A stretch of DNA of 64,000 nt from assembly GCF_904849725.1 (NCBI RefSeq), contig NC_058524.1, positions 493,274,263 to 493,338,262 of the forward strand, in the 5' to 3' direction. The DNA comes from Hordeum vulgare subsp. vulgare (taxonomy: Eukaryota; Streptophyta; Magnoliopsida; Poales; Poaceae). The notes beneath the pieces were generated by a model, which was not told the origin of the DNA, ran no database searches, and saw only the letters and a program-made list of their open reading frames with translations. Numbering within the stretch: the stretch's first letter is position 1; each line of letters begins with the position of its first letter. Shown one piece after another: positions 23,560 to 34,958 of this stretch. The position numbers and the translations under genes were made by a program.

Positions 23560-24815
23560 GTGGCATCATGAGCTAGGTTCATGCGTAGATGTCTTCTCGA
23601 GTAGAACACAAAAGTTTTGGTGGGCGGTGATGTGCGTTTTGCTGCCCTCCTTAGTCTTTTCTTGATTCCGCGGTATTGTTCGATTGAAGCGGCTTGGACC
23701 GACATTACTCGTACGCTTACGAGAGACTGGTTTCATCGTTACGAGTAACCCCCTTTGCTCAAAGATGACTGGCAAGTGTTGGTTTCTCCAACTTTAGTTG
23801 AATCGGATTTGACCGAGGAGGTCCTTGGATGAGGTTAAATAGCAACTCATATATCTCCGTTGTGGTGTTTGCGTAAGTAAGATGCGATCCTACTAGATAC
23901 CCTTGGTCACCACGTAAAACATGCAACAACAAAATTAGAGGACGTCTAACTTGTTTTTGCAGGGTATGATTGTGATGTGATATGGCCAACGATGTGATGT
24001 GATATATTGGATGTATGAGATGATCATGTTGTAATAGAAATATCGACTTGCACGTCGATGGTACGGCAACCGGCAGGAGCCATAGGGTTGTCTTTATACT
24101 AACGTTTGTGCTTGCAGATGCGTTTACTATTTTGCTAGGATGTAGCTTTAGTCGTAATAGCATGAGTAGCACGACAACCCCGATGGCAACACGTTGATGG
24201 ATGATCATGGTGTGGCGCCGGTGACAAGAAGATCGTGTCGGTGCTTTGGTGATGGAGATCAAGAAGCACGTGATGATGGCCATATCATGTCACTTATGAA
24301 TTGCATGTGATGTTAATCCTTTTATGCACCTTATTTTGCTTAGAACGACGGTAGCATTATGAGGTGATCTCTCACTAAAATTTCAAGACGAAATTGTGTT
24401 CTCCCCGACTGTGCATCATTGCTACAGTTCGTCGTTTCGAGACACCACGTGGTGATCGGGTGTGATAGACTCAACGTTCACATACAACGGGTGCAAAACA
24501 GTTGCGCACGTGGAACACTCGGGTTAAGCTTGACGAGCCTAGCATGTGCAGACATGGCCTCGGAACACATGAGACCGAAAGGTCGATCATGAATCATATA
24601 GTTGATGTGATTAGCATAGGGATGCTTACCACTGAAACTATACTCAACTCACGTGATGATCGGACTTGGGATAGTGTAAGTGGATCATGAACCACTCAAA
24701 TGACTAGAGAGATGTACTTTTTGAGTGGGAGTTTAGCATATAATTTGATTAAGTTGAACTCTAATTATCTTGAACATAGTCTAAGTCCACTTTGAATATA
24801 TTTGTGTTGTAGATC
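23560..24815 (+). other. Element D PBS (23561-23577) and untranslated leader
   Basis: The LTR is followed by G and the variant PBS TGGCATCATGAGCTAGG, then about 1.24 kb of leader. A polypyrimidine-plus-AG motif (TTGTTTTTGCAGGG, near 23951-23964) resembles a 3' splice site and is kept in E near 34110. No short gene is visible. The leader aligns with those of A, E, G and H. Confidence 0.75.
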
Positions 24816-27800
24816 ATGGCTCACGCGACAGTCATCCTGAATTTTAATACGTTCCTAGAGAAAGCTAAGTTGAAAGATGATGGAAGCAACTTTGTAGACT
24901 GGGCTCGTAATCTTAAGCTAATCTTACAAGCTGGGAAGAAGGATTATGTCCTTAATGCTGCGCTAGGAGATGAACCACCCGCTACGGCTGATCAGGATGT
25001 TAAGAACGCTTGGTTAGCACGTAAGGAGGACTACTCAATAGTTCAATGTGCAGTCTTGTATGGCTTAGAACCGGGACTTCAACGTCGCTTTGAGCGTCAT
25101 GGAGCATTTGAGATGTTCCAGGAGTTGGAGTTTATCTTTTAGAAGAACGCCCGGATCGAGAGGTATGAGACCTCCGATAAATTCTATGCTTGCAAGATGG
25201 ATGAAAACTCGTCTGTCAGTGAACATGTGCTCAAAATGTCTGGGTACTCAAACCGTCTAGCTGAGCTGGGGATTGAACTCCCGCAAGAAGCTATCACTGA
25301 CAGAATCCTTCAATCACTGCCGCCAAGCTACAAAGGCTTTGTGTTGAACTACAACATGCAAGGGATGAACAAGTCTCCCGGCGAGTTGTTTGCGATGTTG
25401 AAAGTCGCAGAGTCTGAACTCCGTAAAGAGCATCAAGTGTCGATGGTGAATAAGACCACTAGTTTCAAGAGAAACGGCAAAGGCAAGAAGGGCAATTCGA
25501 AGAAGAGCGGCAAGCCTGTTGCCAATCCGCCGAAGAAACCCAAGGCTGGACCTAAGCCTGAAACGGAGTGTTTCTATTGCAAGGGTATGGGTCACTTGAA
25601 GCGCAATTGCCCCTAGTATCTGGCAGATAAGAAGGCGGGCAAAGAAAAATCAGGTATATTTGATATACATGTTATTGATGTGTATTTAACCGGCTCTCGT
25701 AGTAGTGCCTGGGTATTTGATACCGGTTCTGTTGCTCATATTTGCAACTCGAAACAGGAACTGCGGAATAGACGAAGGCTGGCGAAAGATGAAGTGACGA
25801 TGCGCGTAGGAAATGGTTCCAAGGTTGATGCAATCGCCGTCGGCACAGTGTCACTTCAGCTACCGTCGGGATTAGTGATGAACTTAAATCATTGTTATTT
25901 AGTGCCTGCGTTGAGCATGAACATTATATCTGGATCTTGTTTATTGCGAGACGGTTACTCTTTTAAGTCAGAGAATAATGGTTGTTCTATTTCTATGAGT
26001 AACATCTTTTATGGTCATGCACCGAATGTGAGAGGATTGTTCATATTGAATCTTGATAGCGATACGCATAACATTGAGACCAAAAGAGTTAGAGTTAACA
26101 ATGATAGCGCCATATTTTTGTGGCACTGCCGCTTAGGTCATATTGGTGTAAAGCGCATGAAGAAACTCCATACTGATGGACTTTTGGAGTCACTTGACTT
26201 TGATTCACTTGACACGTGCGAACCATGCCTCATGGGCAAGATGATTAAGACTCCGTTCTCCGGAACAATGGAGCGTGCAAGTGACTTATTGGAAATCATA
26301 CATACCGATGTGTGTGGTCCAATGAGCGTGGAGGCACGTGGCGGATATCGTTATTTTCTCACCTTCACTGACGATTTAAGTAGATATGGTTATGTCTACT
26401 TGATGAAGCACAAGTCTGAAACATTTGAAAAGTTCAAGCAATTTCAGAGTGAAGTGGAAAATCATCGTAACAAGAAGATCAAGTTCCTACGGTCTGATCA
26501 TGGGGGTGAATATCTGAGTTTTGAGTTTGGTGCTCACTTAAGACAATGTAGAATTGTTTCACAGTTAACACCGCCTGGAACACCACAGCGTAATGGTGTG
26601 TCCGAACGTCGTAATCGTACTTTGTTAGAGATGGTGTGATCTATGATGTCTCTTACTGATTTGCCGTTATCATTTTGGGGTTATGCATTAGAAACAGCTG
26701 CATTCACTTTAAATAGGGCACCATCAAAATCCGTTGAGACGACACCATACGAACTGTGGTATGGCAAAAGGCCCAAGTTGTCGTTTCTTAAAGTTTGGGG
26801 ATGTGATGCTTATGTCAAAAAGCTTCAGCCTGAAAAGCTGGAACCCAAAGCGGAAAAATGCGTCTTCATAGGTTACCCAAAAGAGATAGTTGGGTACACC
26901 TTCTATCTCAAAACCGAGGGCAAAGTGTTTGTTGCTAAGAACGGAACTTTTCTCGAGAAGGAGTTTCTCTCGAGAGAATTGAGTGGGAGGAAGATAGAAC
27001 TTGATGAGGTTGTCGAACTTCTCATCCCTCTGGATGGTGGCGCAGGGCAAGGGGAAACCTCTGTCATTGCGACGCCGGTTGAGGAGGAAGTTAATGATGA
27101 TGATCATGAAACTCCAGTTCAAGTTTCTGTTGAACCACGCAGGTCGACGAGATCACGCGCTGCTCCAGAGTGGTACGGTAATCCCGTCTTATCAATCATG
27201 TTGTTGGACAACAATGAACCTGCAATTTATGAAGAAGCAATGGTGGGCCCAGATTCCAACAAATGGCTAGAAGCCATGAAATCCGAGATAGGATCCATGT
27301 ATGAGAACAAAGTGTGGACTTTGGAGATACTACCTGAGGGCCGCAAGGCTATTCAGAATAAATGGATCTTTAAGAAGAAGACCGACGCTGACGGTAATGT
27401 GACCGTTTATAAAGCTCGACTTGTGGCAAAGGGTTTTTCACAAGTTCCAGGTGTTGACTACGATGAGACTTTCTCACCCGTAGCGATGCTTAAGTCCGTC
27501 AGAATCATGTTAGCAATAGCTGCATTTTTCGATTATGAAATCTGGCAGATGGATCTCAAAACGGCGTTCCTTAACGGTTTCCTTAAGGAAGAGTTGTATA
27601 TGATGCAACCCGAAGGTTTTGTCGATCCTAAGAATGCTAACAAGGTGTGCAAGCTCCAGCGATCCATTTATGGACTGGTGCAAGCATCTCGGAGTTGGAA
27701 TAAACGCTTTGATGAGGTGATCAAAGCATTTGGGTTTATACAAGTGGTTGGAGAATCTTGTATTTACAAGAAAGTGAGTGGGAGCTCTGTGGCGTTTCTA

Positions 27801-28790
27801 ATATTATATGTGGATGACATATTACTGATTGGAAACAACGTAGAGTTTTTGGAGAGCATAAAAGGTTACTTGAATAAAAGTTTCTCTATGAAGGACCTAG
27901 GAGAAGCTGCTTACATTCTAGGCATTAAGATCTATAGGGATAGATCAAAACGCCTGATAGGACTTTCACAAAGCACATACCTTGATAAAGTTTTGAAGAG
28001 GTTCAAAATGGAACAGTCCAAGAAAGGGTTCTTGCCAGTTTTACAAGGTACGAGATTGAGTAAGACTCAGTGCCCAGCAACTGATGAAGATAGAGAGCAT
28101 ATGCGCTCCGTCCCCTATGCTTCAGCCATAGGTTCTATCATGTATGCGATGCTGTGCACTAGACCGGATGTTAGCCTGGCCATAAGTATGGCAGGTAGGT
28201 TCTCGAGTAATCCAGGAGTGGATCACTGGACAGCGGTCAAGAATATCCTGAAGTACCTGAAAAGGACTAAGGAGATGTTTCTCGTATATGGAGGTGACGA
28301 AGAGCTCGCCGTAAAAGGTTACGTCGATGCAAGCTTTGACACAGATCCGGAGGTCTCTAAGTCGCAAACCGAATATGTATTTATTCTTAATGGGGGTGCA
28401 GTAAGCTGGTGCAGTTCCAAGCAAAGCGTCGTAGCAGATTCTACATGTGAAGCAGAGTACATGGCTGCCTCGGAGGCGGCTAAGGAGGGTGTCTGGATGA
28501 AGCAGTTCATGACGGATCTTGGAGTGGTGCCAAGCACACTGAATCCAATAACCTTGTTCTGTGACAACACTGGTGCCATTGCCTTAGCAAAGGAATCACG
28601 GTTTCACAAGAAGACCAGACACATCAAACGACGCTTCAACCTCATCCGCGACTGCGTCGAGGAAGAGGACGTAAATATATGCAAAGTGCACACGGATCTG
28701 AATGTAGCAGACCCGCTGACTAAACCTCTTCCACGGCCAAAACATGATCGACACCAGAACTTTATGGGTGTTAGATTTATTACAATGTAA
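24816..28790 (+). pseudogene. gag-pol: Element D gag-pol polyprotein, single frame with three premature stops
   Basis: 1,324 codons plus stop, all in one frame. The ATG at 24816 matches the gag start of the family. Domains: gag capsid (24816-25500) and zinc knuckle CFYCKGMGHLKRNC (25569-25610). Protease has its DTG at 25719-25727. A pre-integrase HHCC region lies at about 26115-26230. Integrase has D in HTDVCGP (about 26305), D in LRSDHGGEY (about 26500) and E in VSERRNRT (about 26600). RT has an intact YVDD at 27807-27818. RNase H carries VDASFD, CEAEYMA and FCDNTGA (28320-28600). Stops: TAG 25140-25142, TAG 25614-25616 and TGA 26637-26639. The first and third sit where relatives have CAG and CGA, so they look like C-to-T changes. 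No frameshift was seen. Confidence 0.93.
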
Positions 28791-28831
28791 TTCACATGGT
28801 GATGTGAGGGCTGGATTATTGACTCTAGTGC

Positions 28832-28842
28832 AAGTGGGAGAC
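28832..28842 (+). promoter_or_regulatory. Element D polypurine tract
   Basis: AAGTGGGAGAC ends directly at the 3' LTR start TGTTGG. The same tract precedes the LTR in E (40639-40649) and H (51349-51362, minus). Confidence 0.85.
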
Positions 28843-30660
28843 TGTTGGAATTATGCCCTAGAGGCAATAATAAATATAGTTATTATTATAATTCCTGTAT
28901 CAAGATAATAGTTTATTATCCATGCTATAATTGTATTGAATGAAGACTCATTTACATGTGTGGATACATAGACAAAACACCGTCCCTAGCATGCCTCTAG
29001 TTGGCTAGCCAGTTGATCGATGATAGTCAGTGTCTTCTGATTATGAACAAGGTGTTGTTGCTTGATAACTGGATCATGTCATTGGGAGAATCACGTGATG
29101 GACTAGACCCAAACTAATAGACGTAGCATGTTGATCGTGTCATTTTGTTGCTACTGTTTTCTGCGTGTCAAGTATTTATTCCTATGACCATGAGATCATA
29201 TAACTCACTGACACCGAGGAATACTTTGTGTGTATCAAACGTCGCAACGTAACTGGGTGACTATAAAGATGCTCTACAGGTATCTCCGAAGGTGTTAGTT
29301 GAGTTAGTATGGATCAAGACTGGGATTTGTCACTCCGTGTCACGGAGAGGTATCTCGGGGCCCACTCGGTAATACAACATCACACACAAGCCTTGCAAGC
29401 AATGTAACTTAGTGTAAGTTGCGGGATCTTGTATTACGGAACGAGTAAAGGGACTTGCCGGTAAACGAGATTGAAATAGGTATGCGGATACTGACGATCG
29501 AATCTCGGGCAAGTAGCATACCGAAGGACAAAGGGAATGACATACGGGATTATATGAATCCTTGGCACTGAGGTTCAAACGATAAGATCTTCGTAGAATA
29601 TGTAGGATCCAATATGGGCATCCAGGTCCCGCTATTGGATATTGACCGAGGAGTCTCTCGGGTCATGTCTACATAGTTCTCGAACCCGCAGGGTCTGCAC
29701 ACTTAAGGTTCGACGTTGTTTTATGTGTATTTGAGTTATATGGTTGGTTACCGAATGTTGTTCAGAGTCCCGGATGAGATCACGGACGTCACGGGGGTTT
29801 CCGGAACGGTCCGGAAACGAAGATTGATATATAGGATGACCTCATGTGATTACCGGAAGGTTTTCGGAGTTACCGGGAATGTACCGGGAATGACGAATGG
29901 GTTCCGGGAGTTCACCGGGGGGGCAACCCACCCCGGGGAAGCCCATAGGCTTTGGGGAGACACACCAGCCCTTAGTGGGCTGGTGGGACAGCCCACAAGT
30001 GCCCTATGCGCCAAGGAGAAGAAAATCAAGAGAGAAAGAAAAAAAAAGGAGGAGGTGGGAAGGAAGGGGGACTCCCTCCCACCAAACCTAGTCCAACTCG
30101 GTTTGGGGGGGAGAGTCCTCCCCCTTGGACTCGGCCGACCCCGTTGGGGCTCCTTGAGCCCCAAGGAAAGGCCCCCTCCCTCCCACCTATATATACGGAG
30201 GTTTTAGGGCTGATTTTAGACGACTTTTCCACGACAGCCCGACCACATACCTCCACGGTTTTTCCTCTAGATCGCGTTTCTGCGGAGCTCGGGCGGAGCA
30301 CTGCTGAGACAAGGTCATCACCAACCTCCGGAGCACCGTCACGCTGCCGGAGAACTCTTCTACCTCTCCGTCTCTCTTGCTGGATCAAGAAGGCCGAGAT
30401 CATCGTCGAGCTGTACGTGTGCTGAACGCGGAGGTGCCGTCCGTTCGGTACTAGATCGTAGGACTGATCGCGGGATTGTTCGCGGGGTGGATCGAGGGAC
30501 GTGAGGACGTTCCACTACATCAACCGCGTTCTCTAACGCTTCTGCTGTACGGTCTACAAGGGTACGTAGATCACTCATCCCCTCTCGTAGATGGACATCA
30601 CCATGATAGGTTTTCGTGCGCGTAGGAAATTTTTTGTTTCCCATGCGACGTTCCCCAACA
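28843..30660 (+). repeat. Element D 3' LTR
   Basis: 1,818 bp with TG...CA ends. It has a TATA box at 30187-30197 and retains the A/G-rich segment (about 30017-30050) lost from the 5' LTR. The I LTR on the minus strand also retains that segment, so the deletion happened in D's 5' LTR. Confidence 0.95.
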
Positions 30661-31771
30661 CTCGGATGTCCTGAGGGAGCCGGAAATCCGAGTTATAGGG
30701 CTCAAGTTCTTCTGGTGCAGGGCTCCGGATTTCTGAAGCCTGTCGGTCGTCCGACCCTTGACCGGCCCTCGGACGTCCGGAGGGAGCCGAAAGTCCGAGA
30801 CATTAGACCTGTTTTGAGATAGGAGCAGAGTAGAGAATATGTGGTATTGAGCAGAATAGTGGATATCTAGTTTGAGCAAGTTCATCACAAAAACCTGTGA
30901 TCCCCTCTTAATAGTGCGGGATCCCTAAAGACTCAAGAATTGTAAAAGGGATACCGATGATCCATACTTGAGTGTGTACTTTTATTCGCTGATCATCACT
31001 CTGCACCTCTAACATCAAAGTAAGTGATACCTTGAGTTAGCCCTTTCACTTGAGCTTGATGTTGTTGTTCCTTCTTGGCTCAAGTTGAAAGAAAGACATG
31101 ATGAAGTCTTCAAGTAGCTCTCCCATACACAATGTGGAAAGCCTAGCTTATGTATTCATCTTCATTTGTCCATCATGTGAACATCCACAAGAATCAAGCA
31201 TGTAGTGCTCAGGAATGCTTATCTTGATATTGTCCTTGTTAGCACATGAGCTTCTCCTTATCAACACATGATCATTAACAACAGTTTCAATGATATATTC
31301 GTGCTGATCCACTTGAACTTGCACACCACAATCTTGATGACGATCACCACTTGACGTCATCCTTCATGGGTTGTATGAGATCTTCCTTTTGACGCAAGCC
31401 CATGGAAGCACACCTAACCCCCACATAGGACTCTCACAAAGACCATGGGTTAGTACACAAACACGTAATGGACAATGCTTACCATACCATGGGATCACTT
31501 GATCCCTCTCGGTACATCTTATACGCTTTGTGTGTTGATCATCCTCATTTACTCTTGGTCTGAGATCTTGATCAACCTAGTGTCTCTATGACCATTCTTT
31601 GGATAATACCTTGAATACCATCTTGGTAATCATATAAACTCCTTGAACCCAACAGATGGACTTCAAGAAGTGCCTATGGACAAATCCTATAAATATAACT
31701 TAAGGCAACCATTAGCCCATAGGAATTGTCATCAATTACCAAAACCACATATGGAGATATATGCTCTAACA
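30661..31771 (-). repeat. Element C right LTR, U3-side piece
   Basis: Continuation of the LTR broken by D. It matches about 13934-15047 of the left LTR and ends GCTCTAACA next to a PPT. Together with 20465-21758 it forms one complete LTR of about 2.4 kb. The end of the CpG-rich tandem array is at 30661-30800. Confidence 0.85.
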
Positions 31772-31780
31772 ATCACCCCC
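31772..31780 (-). promoter_or_regulatory. Second element C polypurine tract
   Basis: Minus-strand GGGGGTGAT adjoins the LTR start. It is the counterpart of 15048-15056 with one base changed. Its position on the right of an LTR whose left side carries a PBS is the key evidence for a tandem array. Confidence 0.7.
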
Positions 31781-32685
31781 ATTTTGGTAACTGAAGACAA
31801 CCACTTCAAGAGAGTTTATATAAGGAAATAAGCATAACCAAGCGCACATATACAAGGTAATAATGCATGCGTGCAAGATGTAAATGCTTACGCAATAAAA
31901 GCAAAACCCTCTAAACATATCCAAAATAAACTCTCTAAACTTCTCCCCCATTGGCATCGATTGCCAAAATGGACAAAAAGTTTAGAAAGCCAATATAGTA
32001 GGCGGTCCTCCAAAAAGTGTGTACTTCTCAGCACATGAGTGCAGAGAAATACACAAATACAATGATAAGTAGTTGGAGGAAAACAAACTATATTGAGGAC
32101 CCAAAGATTGCAAATAAAAGGATCATATGCCACAAAGACATACAAAAATAGAGGCAAGCAATCAAAAGATTCCAGATGGAACAAACAATCATATGGTCCT
32201 TCGAACCACATGAATAAAAGATATTATGATAAAGGCAACATAGTGTTTTATCAAAAACTAGAGAAGCTCCCCATGATTTGTGCACTAATATGAGATTTTT
32301 GTATTTCATACAGGTGCACAAAATAGGATCGTTGCTCCCCCAAAATGAATAAAAACACACAACGAGTGCAAGAAGATAGATGAGACAATAAGCATATCAA
32401 TTGCACAAAACAAATGGTTGAGCAACATGTAAAAGAAGCAACTTAAGTATAGGCTCAACCAAAGTAATGTGTGTGAGTCATGGCAAAGCACTTGAGAAGA
32501 CTAAGATAAGGATGAGCATTACTCATCAACATTGTCTTGATGAAATGAGATACAAAGTGCAAGACATATCATTCCCACACACACATACTAGAAAATGGGT
32601 TCACAAGCTTACTAATAAATAAAATAAGAACCAACGCTTGTGACAACCCATTGTGAAGCTAGGAAGTAAGAACCTTGTCAAGAGG
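31781..32685 (-). other. Second copy of the element C 3' internal region (fragment)
   Basis: Matches 15057-15961 closely over about 905 bp, including PPT-like motifs at 31943-31949 and 32335-32341. It stops at the motif AGAGG (32681-32685), which it shares with element E's LTR, so the junction carries 5 bp of microhomology. No gene is visible. Confidence 0.82.
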
Positions 32686-33720
32686 TTCAACCGATAAGAT
32701 CTTCGAATAGGATCCAATATGGACATCCAGGTCCCGCTATTGGATATTGACCGGGGAGTGTCTCAAGTCATGTCTGCATACTTCACGAACCCGCGGGGTC
32801 TGGACACTTAAGGTTCGGTGATGTTTCGGTGTAGTTGAGTTATAGGTGTTGGTGACCGAAGGTTTGTTCGGAGTCCCGGATGAGATCACGGACATCACGA
32901 GGGTTTCCAGAATGGTCTGGAAATGAAGATTGATATATAGGATTGTTTCATTTGGCCGCCGGAAGGATTTCGGGCATTGCCCGGCAGTGTCCCACGAGTG
33001 ACGAATGGGTTCCGGGTTTTTACCCGGGAGAGAACCTAATTACCCATGGGTGGCGCACCAACCCTTGGTGGGCTGGTGAGGCCAGCCCAATAGGGCTATT
33101 TCGGTCAAGGGAAAAAAGTCAAAGGAGAAAGAAAAAAAGGAAAAAAAGAGGAGGTGGTAAGGAAGGAAGGGACTCCTCCCTCCAACCCGACTAGGAGGAG
33201 GATCCCTCCTCCCTTCAGCCGGTGCCCTAGAGGCAAGCCCCACCCCTTGTCTCCTCCTATATATACTTGAGGTTTAGGGCTTTTTGAGACACAAGTTTGC
33301 CACGTGCAACCCTAAACCTCTACTTCGTAGTTCTTCCTCTAGATCGGTTTTCTACGGAGCTTGGGCGGAGCTGTGCAGAAATAGATCATCACCACCACCG
33401 GCACGCCGTCACGCTGCCGGAGAATTCATCTACTTCCCTGTTTGTCTTGTTGGATCAAAAATGCGGAGATCGTCATCGAGTTGTACGTGTGCTGAACGCG
33501 GAGGTGCCATCCGTTCGGTGCTAGATCGGGACGGATCGTGGGACGACGGTGATTTGAATCACGAAGCTGTTCCACTACATCAACCGCTTTTCTAAACGCT
33601 TCCCGCTTAGCAATCTACAAGGGTATGTGGATCCGATATCCCTCTGGTAGATGAACATCACCATGATAGGTCTTCGTGTGCGTAGGAATTTTTTTGTTTC
33701 CCATGCAACGTTCCCCAACA
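32686..33720 (+). repeat. Element E 5' LTR, 3' portion only
   Basis: Corresponds to about 41350-42378 of the 3' LTR. The LTR start and U3 beginning are missing. It retains a TATA box (CCTATATATAC at 33255-33265) and ends GTTCCCCAACA. Confidence 0.9.
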
Positions 33721-34958
33721 GTGGTAGCAGAGCTAGGTTCATGCGTAGATGTAATCTCAAGTAGAACAAAAAAAATTTGGTGGGCGTTGATGTTTGATTT
33801 GCTGCCCTCCTTAGTCTTTTCTTGATTCTGCGGTATTGTTGGATTGAAGCGGCCCGGACCAACATTACTCGTACGCTTACGAGAGATCGGTTTCATCGAC
33901 TAACATGCAACTTGTTGCATAAAGGTGACTGACGGGTGTGTGTTTCTTCAACTTTAGTTGAATTGGATTTGACCGAGGCGGTCCTTGGAGAGAGGTTAAA
34001 CAACAATTTGCACATCTCCGTTGTGGTTTTGCGTAATTAAGATACGATCATACTAGATACCCATAGCAGCTACGTAAAACATGCAACAACAAATTAGAGG
34101 ACGTCTAACTTGTTTTTGCAGGGTGTACATGTGATTTGATATGGCCAAAGACATGATGTGATATATTGGATGTATGATATGATCATGTTGTAATAGTTAA
34201 ATATCGACTTCCATATCGATGCTACAGCAACCGGCAGGACCCATAGGGTTGTCTTTAAACTAACGTTTGTGTTTGCACAGGCGGTTACTATATTGCTAGG
34301 TTGTAGCATAGATAGCACGACAACCTCGATGGAGGCACAATGATGGAGATCATGGTGTGGTGCCGGTGATGATGAAGATCATGCCAGTGGTTTGGTGATG
34401 GAGATCAAGAAGCACAAGATCATGGCCATATCATGTCATTTATGAATTGCACGTGATGTTAATCCTTTTATGTACCTTATCTTGCTTAGAACGACGGTAG
34501 CATTATAAGGTGATCCCTCACTAAATTTCAAGATAAAATTGTGTTCTCCCCGACTTTGCACCGTTGCGACAGTTCGTCGTTTTGTGACACCACGTGATGA
34601 TCGGGTGTGATAGACTCAACGTTCACATACAGCCGGTGCAAAACAGTTGCACACGCGGAACACTCGTGTTAAACTTGACGAGCTTAGCATGTGCAGACAT
34701 GGCCTCGGAACACAAGAGACCGAAAGGTCGAGTATGAATTGTATAGCTGATATGATTAACATAGAGATGTTTACCACTGAAACTACACTCAACTCACGTG
34801 ATGATCGGACTTGAGATTGTGAATTTGGATCTTGACACACTCAAATAGCTATAGGGATGTCTATTTGAGTGGGAGTTTATTAGTAATATGATTAGCATAA
34901 CTCTAATTGTCTTGAACATAGTCTAAGTAAACTTTGCAATATTTTATGTTGTAGATCA
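33721..34958 (+). other. Element E PBS (33722-33737) and leader
   Basis: The PBS reads TGGTAGCAGAGCTAGG, one base from the canonical TGGTATCAGAGC and unlike the variant of A, D and G. The leader of about 1.2 kb is homologous to D's. No gene is visible. Confidence 0.75.

Larger units (their letters stand above)
21759..30660 (+). mobile_element. Element D: near-complete Ty1/copia (BARE1/WIS/Angela-like)
   Basis: 8,902 bp with two LTRs, PBS, leader, a single-frame polyprotein and a PPT. The 5-bp target duplication is CTCGA on the left (21754-21758) and CTCGG on the right (30661-30665); the undisturbed copy in the left LTR of C reads CTCGG, so the left one has mutated. Its LTRs differ at about 28 positions in about 1.79 kb by eye (about 1.6%), making it the youngest full element. 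At an assumed grass rate of 1.3e-8 per site per year this is about 0.6 million years. Three stop codons inside the polyprotein mean this copy is not autonomous. Confidence 0.95.
13516..32685 (-). mobile_element. Element C: gag-only copia array LTR-internal-LTR-internal (D nested inside)
   Basis: Minus-strand element. Left to right: a truncated LTR (13516-15047), PPT, 3' internal region, gag, PBS, a complete LTR (20465-31771 net of D), a second PPT and a second 3' internal fragment (31781-32685). The repeat 13516-15961 matches 21334-32685 across D. Because the right LTR has a PBS on one side and a PPT on the other, this is not a simple two-LTR element but part of a tandem, as produced by unequal recombination. 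There is no integrase or RT between gag and PPT, so C is non-autonomous. Both outer ends are truncated, which hides its target duplication. Confidence 0.78.
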
